Made by a program: the position numbers and the translations under genes. This document shows, in pieces, positions 55,921 through 64,000 of a DNA stretch of 64,000 nt (positions are counted from its first letter, which is position 1; the number at the start of each line of letters is the position of its first letter). The DNA comes from Leisingera aquimarina DSM 24565 (GTDB lineage: Bacteria; Pseudomonadota; Alphaproteobacteria; Rhodobacterales; Rhodobacteraceae), in the NCBI RefSeq assembly GCF_000473165.1, contig NZ_KI421504.1, forward strand, positions 2,340,009 through 2,404,008, given 5' to 3'. The notes beneath the pieces are model-generated. The model saw only the letters and a program-made list of their open reading frames with translations, was not told the origin of the DNA and made no database searches.

Positions 55921-55942
55921 GGCCCCGGCATGTGCCGGGGCC
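55921..55942 (-). promoter_or_regulatory. stable hairpin between binding protein and permease genes
   Basis: GGCCCCGGCA (55921-55930) and TGCCGGGGCC (55933-55942) form a perfect ten-base-pair palindrome 20 bp after the binding-protein gene, with no T tail. Such intercistronic hairpins often protect the upstream mRNA and give more binding protein than permease. Confidence 0.55.
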
Positions 55943-55961
55943 CCGGAAAAGCAAGCCGGGC

Positions 55962-57665
55962 TTACTTGATGCGGTACCAGTCAGCTGCGTTCCACAGCTC
56001 GCTGTCCCAGACGTTCAGGTTCACACCGCCCAGGGTATTGGAATGCGCCGACAGGCGGCCGCGGTGCACCAGCGGGATCATGCCGCCGTTTTCAACCATG
56101 ATGTCGTTCAGGCGGCGGCCGATCTCGGCGCGCGCTTCCAGACCGGCTGTCTTGCTCAGCTCGGCGTGCAGCTGGTCGAACTCCTCGTTGCAGAAGCGCG
56201 AGATGTTCTGCCCCTGCCACTGCGTGTCCGGACGCGGAGCCTGATCGCACAGGCCGTTGCCCAGGTAGGCCTGCGGGTCGGTGCCGTCAAAGTTGTTGGC
56301 ATACATTTCGACGTCGGCATAGAACTTCTGGAAAGTGTCGGGCGAACCCGGGTCGCCGCCGAAGAACACCGAAGCGTTGATGTTGCGCAGCTCGGATTCA
56401 ATGCCGATCTGGCTCCACCACTCCTTGATCAGCGCCTGGAAGTCCTGACGCACCGCGTTGGTCGAGGTCTGATACAGGATTTTCATCGGCTTGCCGTCAG
56501 GGGTTTCCCGCACGCCGTCGCCATTGGTGTCCTTGTAGCCGGCTTCCTCCAGCATCGCCTTGGCGCCTTCGATGTCCTGGGTGGAGCAGTCAAAGGTGTC
56601 GGAGGCAAAGGCCGCAGGTGCGGGCACCCAGTTGCAGCTGACTGCGCCTGCCTTGCCATAGCCGATTTCCACCAGCAGCGGACGGTCGATGGCCATTGAC
56701 ATCGCCTTATAGACAGCCGGGTCCTTCAGGAACGGATGCGGATGCTTGGCGGTCGCGCGCTCGCCCTCGGGCAGGCTCGATGACGGGTCGGTCTGGTTCA
56801 GCATGACGCGTTCCACCAGCGAACCGAAGCCCGCAACCGGTGTGCCTTTACCGCCCGCTTCCATCTGGGCGATCACTTCCGGCGCCAGCTGCAGGTTCCA
56901 GGCATAGTCGAATTCGCCGGTTTCCATTACGGCACGCCCCGCAGCAGTTGCATCGCCGCCGCCTTTGAACAGTACCTTGGCGAACGCCGGCTTGGCCGGG
57001 TCGCGGTAGTTTTGGTTAGCCGACATGGTGATCACGTCGTTCGGCTTGAACTCATCCACCACAAACGGGCCGGTGCCGATCGGGCCAAAGTTGGCATCGG
57101 TGCATTCCGGCGCCCTGGCACCGGTGCAGTTTTCAAACTGCGCCTTTTGCAGGATCGGGCCTTCGCCGCCCACAAACGGGCCGTAGGGGAAGGGGGTCGG
57201 CTTGTCGAAGGTGACCTTGACGGTCAGATCATCCAGCGCTTCGACATTGGTGACACCTTCGTATTTGGTCAGCTGGGCGCAGCCGCCCTCAGGATGCATA
57301 CAGTAGTCTGCGGTGAACTTGACGTCATGCGCGGTGACACCGCTGCCATCGGACCACTTCATACCGGGCGCGATTTTCCAGGTGACAGAGGTCAGATCCT
57401 CGCTGACACCGCCATTGTCCACAGTTGGAATTTCCGCGGCCAGATAGGGGATCATGTTGCCCTGCGGGTCGTAGCGCGCCAGCGGTTCAATCACCAGCGA
57501 CGAAGACTGGATGTCCTTGGTGCCGCTTGACAGATACGGGTTCAAGATCGACGGCGCCTGCCAATAAATGATGTTGACCTGGCCGTCTGACCCACGCTCG
57601 GCAAAGGCGGCGGGTGCGAGGGAGGCCGTGGCTACAGCCCCCATCAATAGGGATTTGAGTTTCAT
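55962..57665 (-). CDS. peptide ABC transporter substrate-binding protein
   Basis: The 567-residue SBP_bac_5-type protein has a Sec signal peptide, MKLKSLLMGAVATASLAPAAFAE (cleavage after AFA, about residue 22), so it is periplasmic. The domain marks are SLVIEPLARYDPQGNMIPYLAAE, TSVTWKIAPGMKWSDGSGVTAHDVKF, GPIGTGPFVVDEFKPNDVITMSANQNY and VYKAMSMAIDRPLLVE. A Cys-containing insertion (ENCTGARAPEC) may form a disulfide. It heads the minus-strand operon. ATG 57665 follows AAGGAGAG. It is divergent from the ATPase gene, so the five ABC parts are split over two transcripts. Confidence 0.94.
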   Translation of the reverse strand: MKLKSLLMGAVATASLAPAAFAERGSDGQVNIIYWQAPSILNPYLSSGTKDIQSSSLVIEPLARYDPQGNMIPYLAAEIPTVDNGGVSEDLTSVTWKIAPGMKWSDGSGVTAHDVKFTADYCMHPEGGCAQLTKYEGVTNVEALDDLTVKVTFDKPTPFPYGPFVGGEGPILQKAQFENCTGARAPECTDANFGPIGTGPFVVDEFKPNDVITMSANQNYRDPAKPAFAKVLFKGGGDATAAGRAVMETGEFDYAWNLQLAPEVIAQMEAGGKGTPVAGFGSLVERVMLNQTDPSSSLPEGERATAKHPHPFLKDPAVYKAMSMAIDRPLLVEIGYGKAGAVSCNWVPAPAAFASDTFDCSTQDIEGAKAMLEEAGYKDTNGDGVRETPDGKPMKILYQTSTNAVRQDFQALIKEWWSQIGIESELRNINASVFFGGDPGSPDTFQKFYADVEMYANNFDGTDPQAYLGNGLCDQAPRPDTQWQGQNISRFCNEEFDQLHAELSKTAGLEARAEIGRRLNDIMVENGGMIPLVHRGRLSAHSNTLGGVNLNVWDSELWNAADWYRIK

Positions 57666-58008
57666 CACACTCTCCTTGTCGGACACGTTTCGTGTCTTAT
57701 TTGTTGGCCGGACTCTTTGGCCCGGAGGATTGCCGCATCACTGCGGAAATGTAGCATTCGCGCCTGCAAGCAGCCAAAAAAACGAAGAAACTAAGCAGTC
57801 TTAACACTTTGCCGGGCAGACCGGCGCCGGGCACATTGCAGGCAGCCACTGATGGTATCGAAGACCAGTTCACTGGAAATTGCAAATTCCAATTTCGATC
57901 ACCCTATGCATTATTTGCATGAGCATTTTTGTGCAAAGTAGAGTTTACTCTGAAAGCTGAGGCCTCCGTTCCCGGCAGGCTTGGCAACAATAAGGCAGGG
58001 GAGCCGTC
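57666..58008. promoter_or_regulatory. divergent promoter region of the peptide ABC locus
   Basis: This 343-bp region has no gene. It carries stacked dyads: GAAATTG/CAATTTC (57876-57882, 57890-57896), ATGCA/TGCAT (57906-57920), TTTGCA/TGCAAA (57914-57919, 57932-57937) and AGAGT/ACTCT (57940-57951). Most are in the right third, 58-133 bp upstream of the ATPase gene. They make good operator candidates for joint control of the two transcripts. A G-C-rich portion lies towards the binding-protein start. Confidence 0.5.
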
Positions 58009-59829
58009 ATGCTGGACAACACCATTGCGTCCATAAGAAATCTGCGGGTGGAGTTTCAGACCAAGGACGGCCCTGTCACCGGTGTCGAGGACGTCTCCTT
58101 TGATGTGTGCCCGGGCGAAACCGTTTGCATCGTGGGCGAATCCGGCTCCGGCAAGTCTGTGTCCTCGCTGTCGCTGATGCGGCTGGTGGAGTTCGGGGGC
58201 GGCGAGATTGCCGGCGGAGAATTGTTGTTCAACCGGCGTGAAGGCGGCGAAACCAATCTGGCCACCTCCGAACAGGAGATGATGAAGCAGATCCGCGGCA
58301 ACGAGATCGGCATGATCTTCCAGGAGCCGATGACCGCGCTGAACCCGGTGTTCACCGTCGGCCGCCAGTTGACCGAAGGCCTGCGCATCCACAAGAACAT
58401 GTCCAAGGCCCAGGCCGAAGAACGCGCACTGGAACTGCTGAGCCAGGTCCGCATCCCCGAGCCGGAACGGCGATTGCAACAATACCCGCATGAATTGTCT
58501 GGCGGTATGCGCCAGCGGGTGGTGATCGCCATGGCAATGGCCTGCGAGCCGCGCCTGCTGATCGCGGACGAACCCACAACCGCGCTGGACGTGACCATCC
58601 AGGCGGAAATCCTGGCGCTGATGGACCGGCTGAAGCGCGAGACGGGAACGGCGGTGATGTTCATCACCCACGACATGGCCGTTGTGGCGCAGATGGCTGA
58701 CCGCGTCGTTGTCATGTTCCGCGGCAACAAGGTTGAGGAAGGCTCCGTCGAGGAGATCTTCGAGACCCCCAAGCACGATTACACCAAGGCATTGCTGGCG
58801 GCGGTTCCGAAACTGGGCGAGATGCGCGGCAAGCAGTTCCCCGAGCCGATGAAACTGCTGGGCGTCGAAGGCCAGAAGATCGAACCGATCAAGGGCACCG
58901 ACGAAGTGCTGCTGGAGGTGAAGAACCTGACCACCCGTTTCCCGGTCAAGGGCGGTCTCTTGCGCCGCACCATTTCAAATGTCCACGCGGTGGAGGATGT
59001 GTCGTTCAAGGTGTTCAAGGGCCAGACCCTGTCGCTGGTGGGCGAATCCGGTTGCGGCAAATCTTCGGCTGGCCGCTCGATCCTGCGGCTGGTGGAGCCG
59101 GATTCGGGCAAGGTGGAGTTCGAGGGCCGCGATGTGCTGGGCTTCAATGCATCGCAAATGCACAAAGCCCGCCAGGACATGCAGATGATCTTTCAGGATC
59201 CCTTTGCCTCGCTGAACCCGCAAATGCAGCTGGTGGATCAGGTGGCCGAGCCTTTGCGCAACTACGGTCTGGCCTCAGGCTCCGAACTGCATGACCGGGT
59301 GGCTGGCCTGTTTGACCGGGTCCACCTGCCGCGCAGCTTCATGCGCCGCTACCCGCATGAGATGTCCGGCGGCCAGCGCCAGCGGATTGCCATCGCCCGC
59401 GCGCTGGCCCTGAACCCCAAGCTGATCGTCGCGGACGAAGCGGTATCGGCGCTCGACGTGTCAGTGCAGGCGCAGGTCCTGAACCTGATGATGGAGCTGC
59501 AGGCGGAACTGGGCCTGTCCTTCTTGTTCATCAGCCACGACATGGCAGTGGTAGAGCGCGTCTCGCATCAGGTGGGCGTCATGTATCTGGGCCGCATTGT
59601 TGAAATCGGCCCGCGCGAACGGGTGTTTGAGAACCCGCTGCACGCCTATACTCAGGCCCTGATGAAGGCGGTGCCGATCGCCGACCCGCGCCAGCGCAAG
59701 TCAGAGAAAGAGCTGAACTTCAAACCGATCCCCTCGCCGATTCACGAGGTCGGCTACCAGCCGGAGCCGTCGGAGTATCTGGAGCTTGAGCCCGGCCACT
59801 TCGTCCTGACCACAGATAGCGGATACTGA
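58009..59829 (+). CDS. fused double ATP-binding protein of a peptide ABC transporter
   Basis: The 606-residue cytoplasmic protein joins two ABC ATPases (DppD-DppF or GsiA-like) in one chain. The first has Walker A GESGSGKS at 43-50, signature LSGGMRQRVVIAMAM, and Walker B LLIADEPTTALD; the second has GESGCGKS near 346, MSGGQRQRIAIARAL and LIVADEAVSALD. Both have Oligo_HPY-type tails (NPLHAYTQALMKAVPIAD). In Walker B of the second half, EAVSALD reads Ala where most have Pro, which occurs in this family. It likely powers the divergent permeases. The stop is two bases before the next gene. Confidence 0.95.
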   Translation: MLDNTIASIRNLRVEFQTKDGPVTGVEDVSFDVCPGETVCIVGESGSGKSVSSLSLMRLVEFGGGEIAGGELLFNRREGGETNLATSEQEMMKQIRGNEIGMIFQEPMTALNPVFTVGRQLTEGLRIHKNMSKAQAEERALELLSQVRIPEPERRLQQYPHELSGGMRQRVVIAMAMACEPRLLIADEPTTALDVTIQAEILALMDRLKRETGTAVMFITHDMAVVAQMADRVVVMFRGNKVEEGSVEEIFETPKHDYTKALLAAVPKLGEMRGKQFPEPMKLLGVEGQKIEPIKGTDEVLLEVKNLTTRFPVKGGLLRRTISNVHAVEDVSFKVFKGQTLSLVGESGCGKSSAGRSILRLVEPDSGKVEFEGRDVLGFNASQMHKARQDMQMIFQDPFASLNPQMQLVDQVAEPLRNYGLASGSELHDRVAGLFDRVHLPRSFMRRYPHEMSGGQRQRIAIARALALNPKLIVADEAVSALDVSVQAQVLNLMMELQAELGLSFLFISHDMAVVERVSHQVGVMYLGRIVEIGPRERVFENPLHAYTQALMKAVPIADPRQRKSEKELNFKPIPSPIHEVGYQPEPSEYLELEPGHFVLTTDSGY

Positions 59830-59831
59830 CC

Positions 59832-61013
59832 ATGGCCGCCAAACTGACCCCGCTGGAGATCATGCAAACGCTGGTCTCCTTCCCGACAGTAAGCCGGGAC
59901 ACCAACCTGCCGCTGGTAGATTGGGTGCAGGAGTATCTTGGCTCCCACGGCATCGAAAGCCACCGCTGGGTGGATCCTGAGCAGACCCACAAGGCCGCCG
60001 TCTTTGCCCATGTTGGACCGATGGAAGAGGGCGCCGTGGTGCTCTCGGGCCATACCGATGTGGTGCCGGTGGACGGCCAGCCCTGGGATACGGATCCCTT
60101 CACCGTGGTGGAGAAGGACGGCAGATACTTCGGCCGCGGCACCTGCGATATGAAGGGCTATGACGCGCTGGCGATCTGGGCGCTGGTCGAGGCGCACAGC
60201 CAGGGCGTCAAACGCCCGCTGCAACTGGCGCTGAGTTTCGACGAGGAAATCGGCTGCACAGGTGCGCCGCCGATGATTAGAGCGATGCAACCCCTGCTGC
60301 CCAAAGGATCGGCGGTGATCGTGGGGGAGCCTTCGAAGATGAAGGCGGTGACCGGCCACAAGGGCGGCACCGGCTATGCCACTCATCTGGTGGGGTTCGA
60401 GGTGCATTCCTCTCTCATGCACACCGGTGTCAGCGCCATTATGCAGAGCGCCCGGCTGATCGACTGGGCGAACCAGCGGAATGCGGAGAATATGGCGAAG
60501 GAGCCCGGCGAGGTACAGGCCATGTTCACCCCGCCCTGGACCACCTGCCACGTCGGCATGATCGAGGGCGGCACCGCCCATAACATCACCGCCAAAGACT
60601 GCCGCTTCATGATGGACTTCCGGGTGGTGCCGGGGGAGAACCCCGGTGATTGGGAGGCCGCCTACCTCGCCAAGGTGAGCGAGGTCGAGGCGGAGATGCA
60701 GGCCATCCACACGGAGGCCCGCATTGACGTGTCCAAGCACTTCGACGTGCCCGGGCTGGTGCCGGAAAAGAATGGCGAGGCCGAGGCGCTGGTGCGACGG
60801 GTGACCGGCGACAACGGCTCCCATGTGGTCAGCTACGGCACTGAAGCGGGCCAGTTTCAGCAGGCGGGTTATTCCGCGGTGATCTGCGGTCCCGGCGACA
60901 TTGCGCAGGCGCATCAGCCCAACGAGTATATCACGGTGGCCCAGTTCAACGCGGGCCATGACTTCATGCGCAAGCTGGTGGAGAAGCTGAGCGGATACTT
61001 TCCTCTGCCTTGA
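59832..61013 (+). CDS. acetylornithine deacetylase-like M20 peptidase (ArgE type)
   Basis: The 393-residue M20 metallohydrolase resembles ArgE, which removes acetyl from N-acetylornithine. The zinc ligands and catalytic residues appear in VVLSGHTDVVPVDGQPW, YFGRGTCDMKGYDALAIWAL, LSFDEEIGCTGAPPMIRA and the late YGTEAGQFQQAGYSAVICGPGDIAQAHQPNEYI. It follows the ABC ATPase gene by two bases, so it is part of the same transcript. Because it sits among peptide-import and M20 genes, an amino-acid-releasing amidase or dipeptidase role in peptide use is as likely as arginine synthesis. Full length. Confidence 0.88.
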   Translation: MAAKLTPLEIMQTLVSFPTVSRDTNLPLVDWVQEYLGSHGIESHRWVDPEQTHKAAVFAHVGPMEEGAVVLSGHTDVVPVDGQPWDTDPFTVVEKDGRYFGRGTCDMKGYDALAIWALVEAHSQGVKRPLQLALSFDEEIGCTGAPPMIRAMQPLLPKGSAVIVGEPSKMKAVTGHKGGTGYATHLVGFEVHSSLMHTGVSAIMQSARLIDWANQRNAENMAKEPGEVQAMFTPPWTTCHVGMIEGGTAHNITAKDCRFMMDFRVVPGENPGDWEAAYLAKVSEVEAEMQAIHTEARIDVSKHFDVPGLVPEKNGEAEALVRRVTGDNGSHVVSYGTEAGQFQQAGYSAVICGPGDIAQAHQPNEYITVAQFNAGHDFMRKLVEKLSGYFPLP

Positions 61014-61186
61014 AACCGGGCGCTTCGTGCTCAGATTCGTGCGGAAGGTGTACAGGGCGTGCACACATGCCACCTCGGCACTGGCGTGTTCCGCCACGTC
61101 CCTGCGGGACCGCATACTTGCGAAGCTAAGTTCTATCGCGGACAGTCTGCCGTAACAGAACCTGAAACAAAAAAGGGGAGGGGAAA

Positions 61187-62353
61187 ATGCCGGCCAAGAA
61201 CCGCTTTGCCGAGATGCACCAGGAGATCACCGCCTGGCGCCATCACCTGCACGAGAACCCCGAACTGATGTACGAGGTGCACGAAACCGCCGCCTTTGTG
61301 GTGCAGCGGCTCAAGGAATTTGGCATCACCGATATCACCACAGGCGTCGGCCAGACCGGCGTGGTTGCGGTGATCGAGGGCAAGACCAACTCCTCTGGCC
61401 GCGCCATCGGCTTGCGCGCCGACATGGACGCGCTGCCAATCCCTGAGTCCTCGGGAGTGGGCTACGCCTCGAAGACACCTGGCGTGATGCATGCATGTGG
61501 CCATGACGGCCACACCTCGATCCTGCTGGGGGCGGCTAAGTATCTTGCAGAAACGCGGAATTTCGATGGCAAGGCGGTGCTGATCTTCCAGCCCGCAGAA
61601 GAAGGCGGCGCAGGCGGCAAGGCGATGTGCGACGACGGTATGATGGATCGCTGGGGCATTCAGGAGGTCTATGGCCTGCACAACATGCCGGGCCTTCCAG
61701 TGGGCGAATTCGCCATCCGCCCTGGCGCGCTGATGGCGTCATCGGACGAATTCAACATCACCGTAACGGGCAAGGGAGGCCATGCCGCCGCGCCGCATGA
61801 TGCCATCGACACCACGCTGGTGGCCTCTCAGATCGTGGTCTCGCTGCATTCCATCGTGTCGCGCAACGTGGACCCGGTGAAACGGGTGGTGCTCACCGTC
61901 GGCACTTTTGAAACCGACAGCACGGCTTCGAACGTAATCGCCCATACTGCCAAGCTGCAGGGCACCGTCCGCTCGCTGGACCCCGAATACCGCACCCAGG
62001 CCGAAACTTGGGTGCGCCGGGTCGCCGAAAGCACGGCGGCGGCCTTTGGCGCCACGGCCGAGGTCGAATGGGTTCCCGGCTACCCCGTTACAATCAATGA
62101 CGAAAACGGCACCGCCCATGCAGTGGAGGCGGCGCAGGCGGTCTCCGCCAAGGTCACTGCCGAGACCCCGCCGATCATGCCGTCCGAGGATTTCTCCTAC
62201 ATGCTGGAGCAGCGCCCCGGCGCCTATATCTTCCTCGGCAACGGCGACACCCAGATGTGCCACCACCCGGCCTATGTCTTTGACGACGAAGCGATTCCCC
62301 TGGGATGCAGCTGGTTTGCCGAGCTGGTGGAACGAAGAATGCCCGCGGCCTGA
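61187..62353 (+). CDS. M20 family aminoacylase/amidohydrolase, copy 1
   Basis: The 388-residue cytoplasmic metallohydrolase belongs to the HipO/AmaA-type M20D group, which cleaves N-acyl amino acids or small amide conjugates. Metal ligands show in MHACGHDGHTSILLGAAKYLAE, IFQPAEEGGAGGKAM, GLHNMPGLPVGEFAIRPG and the late PSEDFSYMLEQRPGAYIFLGNGD. The dimerisation domain lies around residues 185-300. It starts after a GGGGAGGGG site and is 1200 bp from the start of its paralogue. It probably continues the operon that begins at 58009, across a 173-bp gap. Confidence 0.93.
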   Translation: MPAKNRFAEMHQEITAWRHHLHENPELMYEVHETAAFVVQRLKEFGITDITTGVGQTGVVAVIEGKTNSSGRAIGLRADMDALPIPESSGVGYASKTPGVMHACGHDGHTSILLGAAKYLAETRNFDGKAVLIFQPAEEGGAGGKAMCDDGMMDRWGIQEVYGLHNMPGLPVGEFAIRPGALMASSDEFNITVTGKGGHAAAPHDAIDTTLVASQIVVSLHSIVSRNVDPVKRVVLTVGTFETDSTASNVIAHTAKLQGTVRSLDPEYRTQAETWVRRVAESTAAAFGATAEVEWVPGYPVTINDENGTAHAVEAAQAVSAKVTAETPPIMPSEDFSYMLEQRPGAYIFLGNGDTQMCHHPAYVFDDEAIPLGCSWFAELVERRMPAA

Positions 62354-62386
62354 GGCTGCGGGAAAAGACAACCAAAGGAGTGAGAA

Positions 62387-63550
62387 ATGCCGGTCAAGAA
62401 CCGCTTTGCCGAACTGCAGGATGAAATCACCGCCTGGCGCCGTGACATCCACGAAAACCCCGAAATCCTGTTCGAAACCCACCGCACCAGCGCCCTGGTG
62501 GCAGAGAAACTTCAGGAATTCGGCTGCGACGAGGTGGCGACCGGCATCGGCCGCACCGGCGTGGTGGGCGTGATCAAGGGCAAGGCAGACACATCGGGCA
62601 AGGTGATCGGGTTGCGCGCCGACATGGACGCGCTGCCGATCCATGAGCAGACCGGGCTGGACTACGCCTCCAAGACCCCCGGCGCGATGCATGCCTGCGG
62701 CCACGATGGCCACACCGCAATGCTGCTGGGCGCCGCCAAGTACCTGTCGGAAACCCGCAATTTCGATGGCACCGTGGTGGTGATCTTCCAGCCCGCCGAA
62801 GAAGGCGGCGGCGGTGCCAAAGTCATGTGTGATGACGGGCTGATGGACCGCTGGGGCGTGCAGGAGGTCTATGGCTTGCACAACTGGCCGGGCCAGCCGC
62901 TGGGCACCTTTGCCATCCGTCCCGGGGCTTTCTTTGCGGCCACCGACCAGTTTGACATCACATTCGAGGGCCGCGGCGGCCATGCTGCCAAGCCGCATGA
63001 GACCGTGGACACCACCGTTCTGGCGGCGCAGGCCGTGCTGGCGCTGCAGACCATTGCCTCGCGCAATGCCGATCCGGTGCATCAGATCGTGGTCTCGGTG
63101 ACCTCGTTTGAGACGTCGTCCAAGGCGTTCAACGTGATCCCGCAGAAGGTGCAGATCAAGGGTACCGTGCGCACTATGTCCAAGGAGATGCGCGACCTCG
63201 CCGAGACCCGCATCAACGAGGTCTGCAACGGCATCGCCGCGACCTTTGGCGGCACTGCCGATGTCACCTATCACCGCGGTTATCCGGTGATGGCAAACCA
63301 TGATGAGCAGACCGAATTTGCAGCAAAGGTGGCGGCCAGCGTGTCCGGCTCCTGCGAAGATGCGCCGCTGGTGATGGGCGGCGAGGATTTTGCCTTCATG
63401 CTGGAAGAGCGTCCGGGCGCTTATATTCTGATGGGCAACGGAGATACCGCGATGGTGCACCATCCAGAATACAACTTCAACGACGACGCCATTCCGGCAG
63501 GCTGCAGCTGGTGGGCGGAAATTGCCGAGCAGCGGATGCCTGCGGCTTGA
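62387..63550 (+). CDS. M20 family aminoacylase/amidohydrolase, copy 2
   Basis: This 387-residue protein is a close paralogue of the gene before it. They share the start (PVKNRFAELQDEITAWR versus PAKNRFAEMHQEITAWR), MHACGHDGHTAML, FQPAEEGGGGAKVM, YGLHNWPGQPLGTFAIRPG and the GGEDFAFMLEERPGAYILMGNGD end. All metal ligands are kept. Difference is greatest in the dimerisation domain (EGRGGHAAKPHETVDTT versus GKGGHAAAPHDAIDTT), so substrate preference may differ. It follows copy 1 by 33 bp with a GGAG ribosome site, so the tandem pair is co-transcribed. A weak hairpin follows. Confidence 0.93.
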   Translation: MPVKNRFAELQDEITAWRRDIHENPEILFETHRTSALVAEKLQEFGCDEVATGIGRTGVVGVIKGKADTSGKVIGLRADMDALPIHEQTGLDYASKTPGAMHACGHDGHTAMLLGAAKYLSETRNFDGTVVVIFQPAEEGGGGAKVMCDDGLMDRWGVQEVYGLHNWPGQPLGTFAIRPGAFFAATDQFDITFEGRGGHAAKPHETVDTTVLAAQAVLALQTIASRNADPVHQIVVSVTSFETSSKAFNVIPQKVQIKGTVRTMSKEMRDLAETRINEVCNGIAATFGGTADVTYHRGYPVMANHDEQTEFAAKVAASVSGSCEDAPLVMGGEDFAFMLEERPGAYILMGNGDTAMVHHPEYNFNDDAIPAGCSWWAEIAEQRMPAA

Positions 63551-63845
63551 TTTAGACGAGAGCGGGAGGGGGCTGTCTGTCCCCTCTTGAGCTTGCAGCT
63601 CAATTCACCCCTGAGGGTTAGTTGAAGTATTGCTTCTTTTCTCATCTCTGAGAGGATGAGGGGGGTCGGCTCCTCGGATGGCCATTCAGGGAGTTGGTGG
63701 CGGACAGGCCTCCCCGAGGTATGTCTCAGGACCCGGTCGCGACGTATTTAGCGCCCCGCTACATCTATCAGGCTATCGGCTTGGTAAAAGGGGCCTTCGT
63801 AGCTGAACATAGTCAAGGATCACGACAAAGAAATTGGACGTATTT
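63551..63845. other. gene-poor right end, lower G+C
   Basis: I see no convincing gene here. Small dyads occur: GAGCT/AGCTC (63588-63600) and CTCATC/GATGAG (about 63641-63660). The base composition is visibly less G+C-rich than the rest of the window, which may mark the start of a different segment. The window ends before that can be judged. Confidence 0.4.
63566..63586 (+). terminator. weak hairpin after the second M20 gene
   Basis: GAGGGG (63566-63571) and CCCCTC (63581-63586) form a six-base-pair stem, followed by TTGAG rather than a clean T run. It begins 16 bp after the gene, so a partial terminator is possible. Confidence 0.35.
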
Positions 63846-64000
63846 ATGATGATGCAGATGTGCACCTGCATCGTTGCATTCGAAGTTTCCAATTCCGGCC
63901 TGACAGTTCACAGCTTGCCTGATGGTCAACAGGTCATCATCCCTAACACTGACGTAGCGGTAACGAAGCTGCTCAAGGCAAGAGCCAAGCTCTGTTCGCG
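63846..64000 (+). CDS. possible start of an unidentified ORF (3-prime truncated)
   Basis: From an ATG triplet cluster at 63846-63854 the frame stays open to the window edge (51 full codons). It begins MMMQMCTCIVAFEVSNSGL and continues VHSLPDGQQVIIPNTD. No family is recognised, no good ribosome site is seen, and an in-frame stop lies 36 bp upstream. The length is too short to rule out chance. Confidence 0.3.
   Translation, partial: MMMQMCTCIVAFEVSNSGLTVHSLPDGQQVIIPNTDVAVTKLLKARAKLCS

Noticed and set aside
57842-57854. B12-box-like GCCACTG before the peptide ABC ATPase
   Set aside because: The other riboswitch elements are absent and the neighbours are unrelated to cobalamin; a seven-base match is expected by chance.
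1-64000. Phage, insertion sequence, CRISPR array or integrase
   Set aside because: No transposase, integrase or phage structural gene, and no regularly spaced direct repeats, were found.

Overview
The window is ordinary, high-GC, densely coded chromosome from an alphaproteobacterium. It most resembles the roseobacter group of Rhodobacteraceae (Leisingera/Phaeobacter/Ruegeria-like). The pointers are the division and cell-wall order murG-murC-(small ORFs)-murB-ddl-ftsQ-ftsA-ftsZ-lpxC-bamD-recN, a DUF2484 gene between murC and murB, an aerobic cobaltochelatase pair cobS-cobT, a TTG-started tex, and the family content overall. This assignment rests on recognised families and gene order; no database search was run. 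I saw no rRNA, tRNA, CRISPR array, phage gene or transposase. LAYOUT. 1-13.5 kb: the 3-prime part of the division/cell-wall cluster, all on the plus strand. It runs from murG (5-prime end outside the window) through murC, three small membrane-protein genes, murB, ddl, ftsQ, ftsA, ftsZ and lpxC, then bamD and recN. Hairpins with U-tracts after ftsA, ftsZ and lpxC divide it into several transcripts. 13.5-16.2 kb: a ClC-type anion transporter, a 63-residue protein and a DUF427 protein. 16.3-21.5 kb (minus): an aminopeptidase P, then cobT and cobS, separated by intergenic sequences packed with palindromes. 21.9-25 kb: small genes (a degenerate BLUF-like protein, a J-domain protein, BolA, DUF4177) and a PEP-mutase/isocitrate-lyase-family enzyme. 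25.3-30.6 kb: gatB, a membrane protein divergent from an HxlR regulator with a dyad between them, and tex. 30.7-35.1 kb (minus): a roseobacter-type hypothetical protein, a DUF2244-like membrane protein and aminopeptidase N. 35.3-39.5 kb (plus): malate synthase G with a GlcG/HbpS-like gene, a glutamine-amidotransferase-type hydrolase and a GNAT enzyme. 39.5-45.1 kb: a periplasmic two-subunit molybdenum hydroxylase divergent from a TetR regulator, then kynU-kynA for tryptophan breakdown. 45.2-48 kb: DUF1059, an SDR, an MBL-fold protein that lacks its first metal motif, and an ICMT-like methyltransferase. 48.1-53.7 kb: pntAB transhydrogenase, DUF3422 and a YeeE/YedE transporter. 53.9-63.6 kb: a peptide-scavenging locus, with dipeptide-type ABC permeases and binding protein on minus, and a fused double ATPase plus three M20 hydrolases on plus (two of them tandem copies exactly 1200 bp apart). 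63.6-64 kb: AT-richer sequence with at most the start of one uncertain ORF. HOW IT FITS TOGETHER: the first 13 kb builds and divides the envelope; cobST inserts cobalt into the corrin ring; glcB/glcG serve glyoxylate metabolism; kynUA and the last 10 kb serve amino-acid and peptide catabolism; pntAB balances NADPH. I found no clear candidate for an entirely new multi-gene system. The best leads are the multi-hairpin extragenic elements around cobT, several well-formed operator-like dyads in divergent promoters, and proteins whose active sites or cofactor sites are altered (MBL, BLUF-like, ClC).
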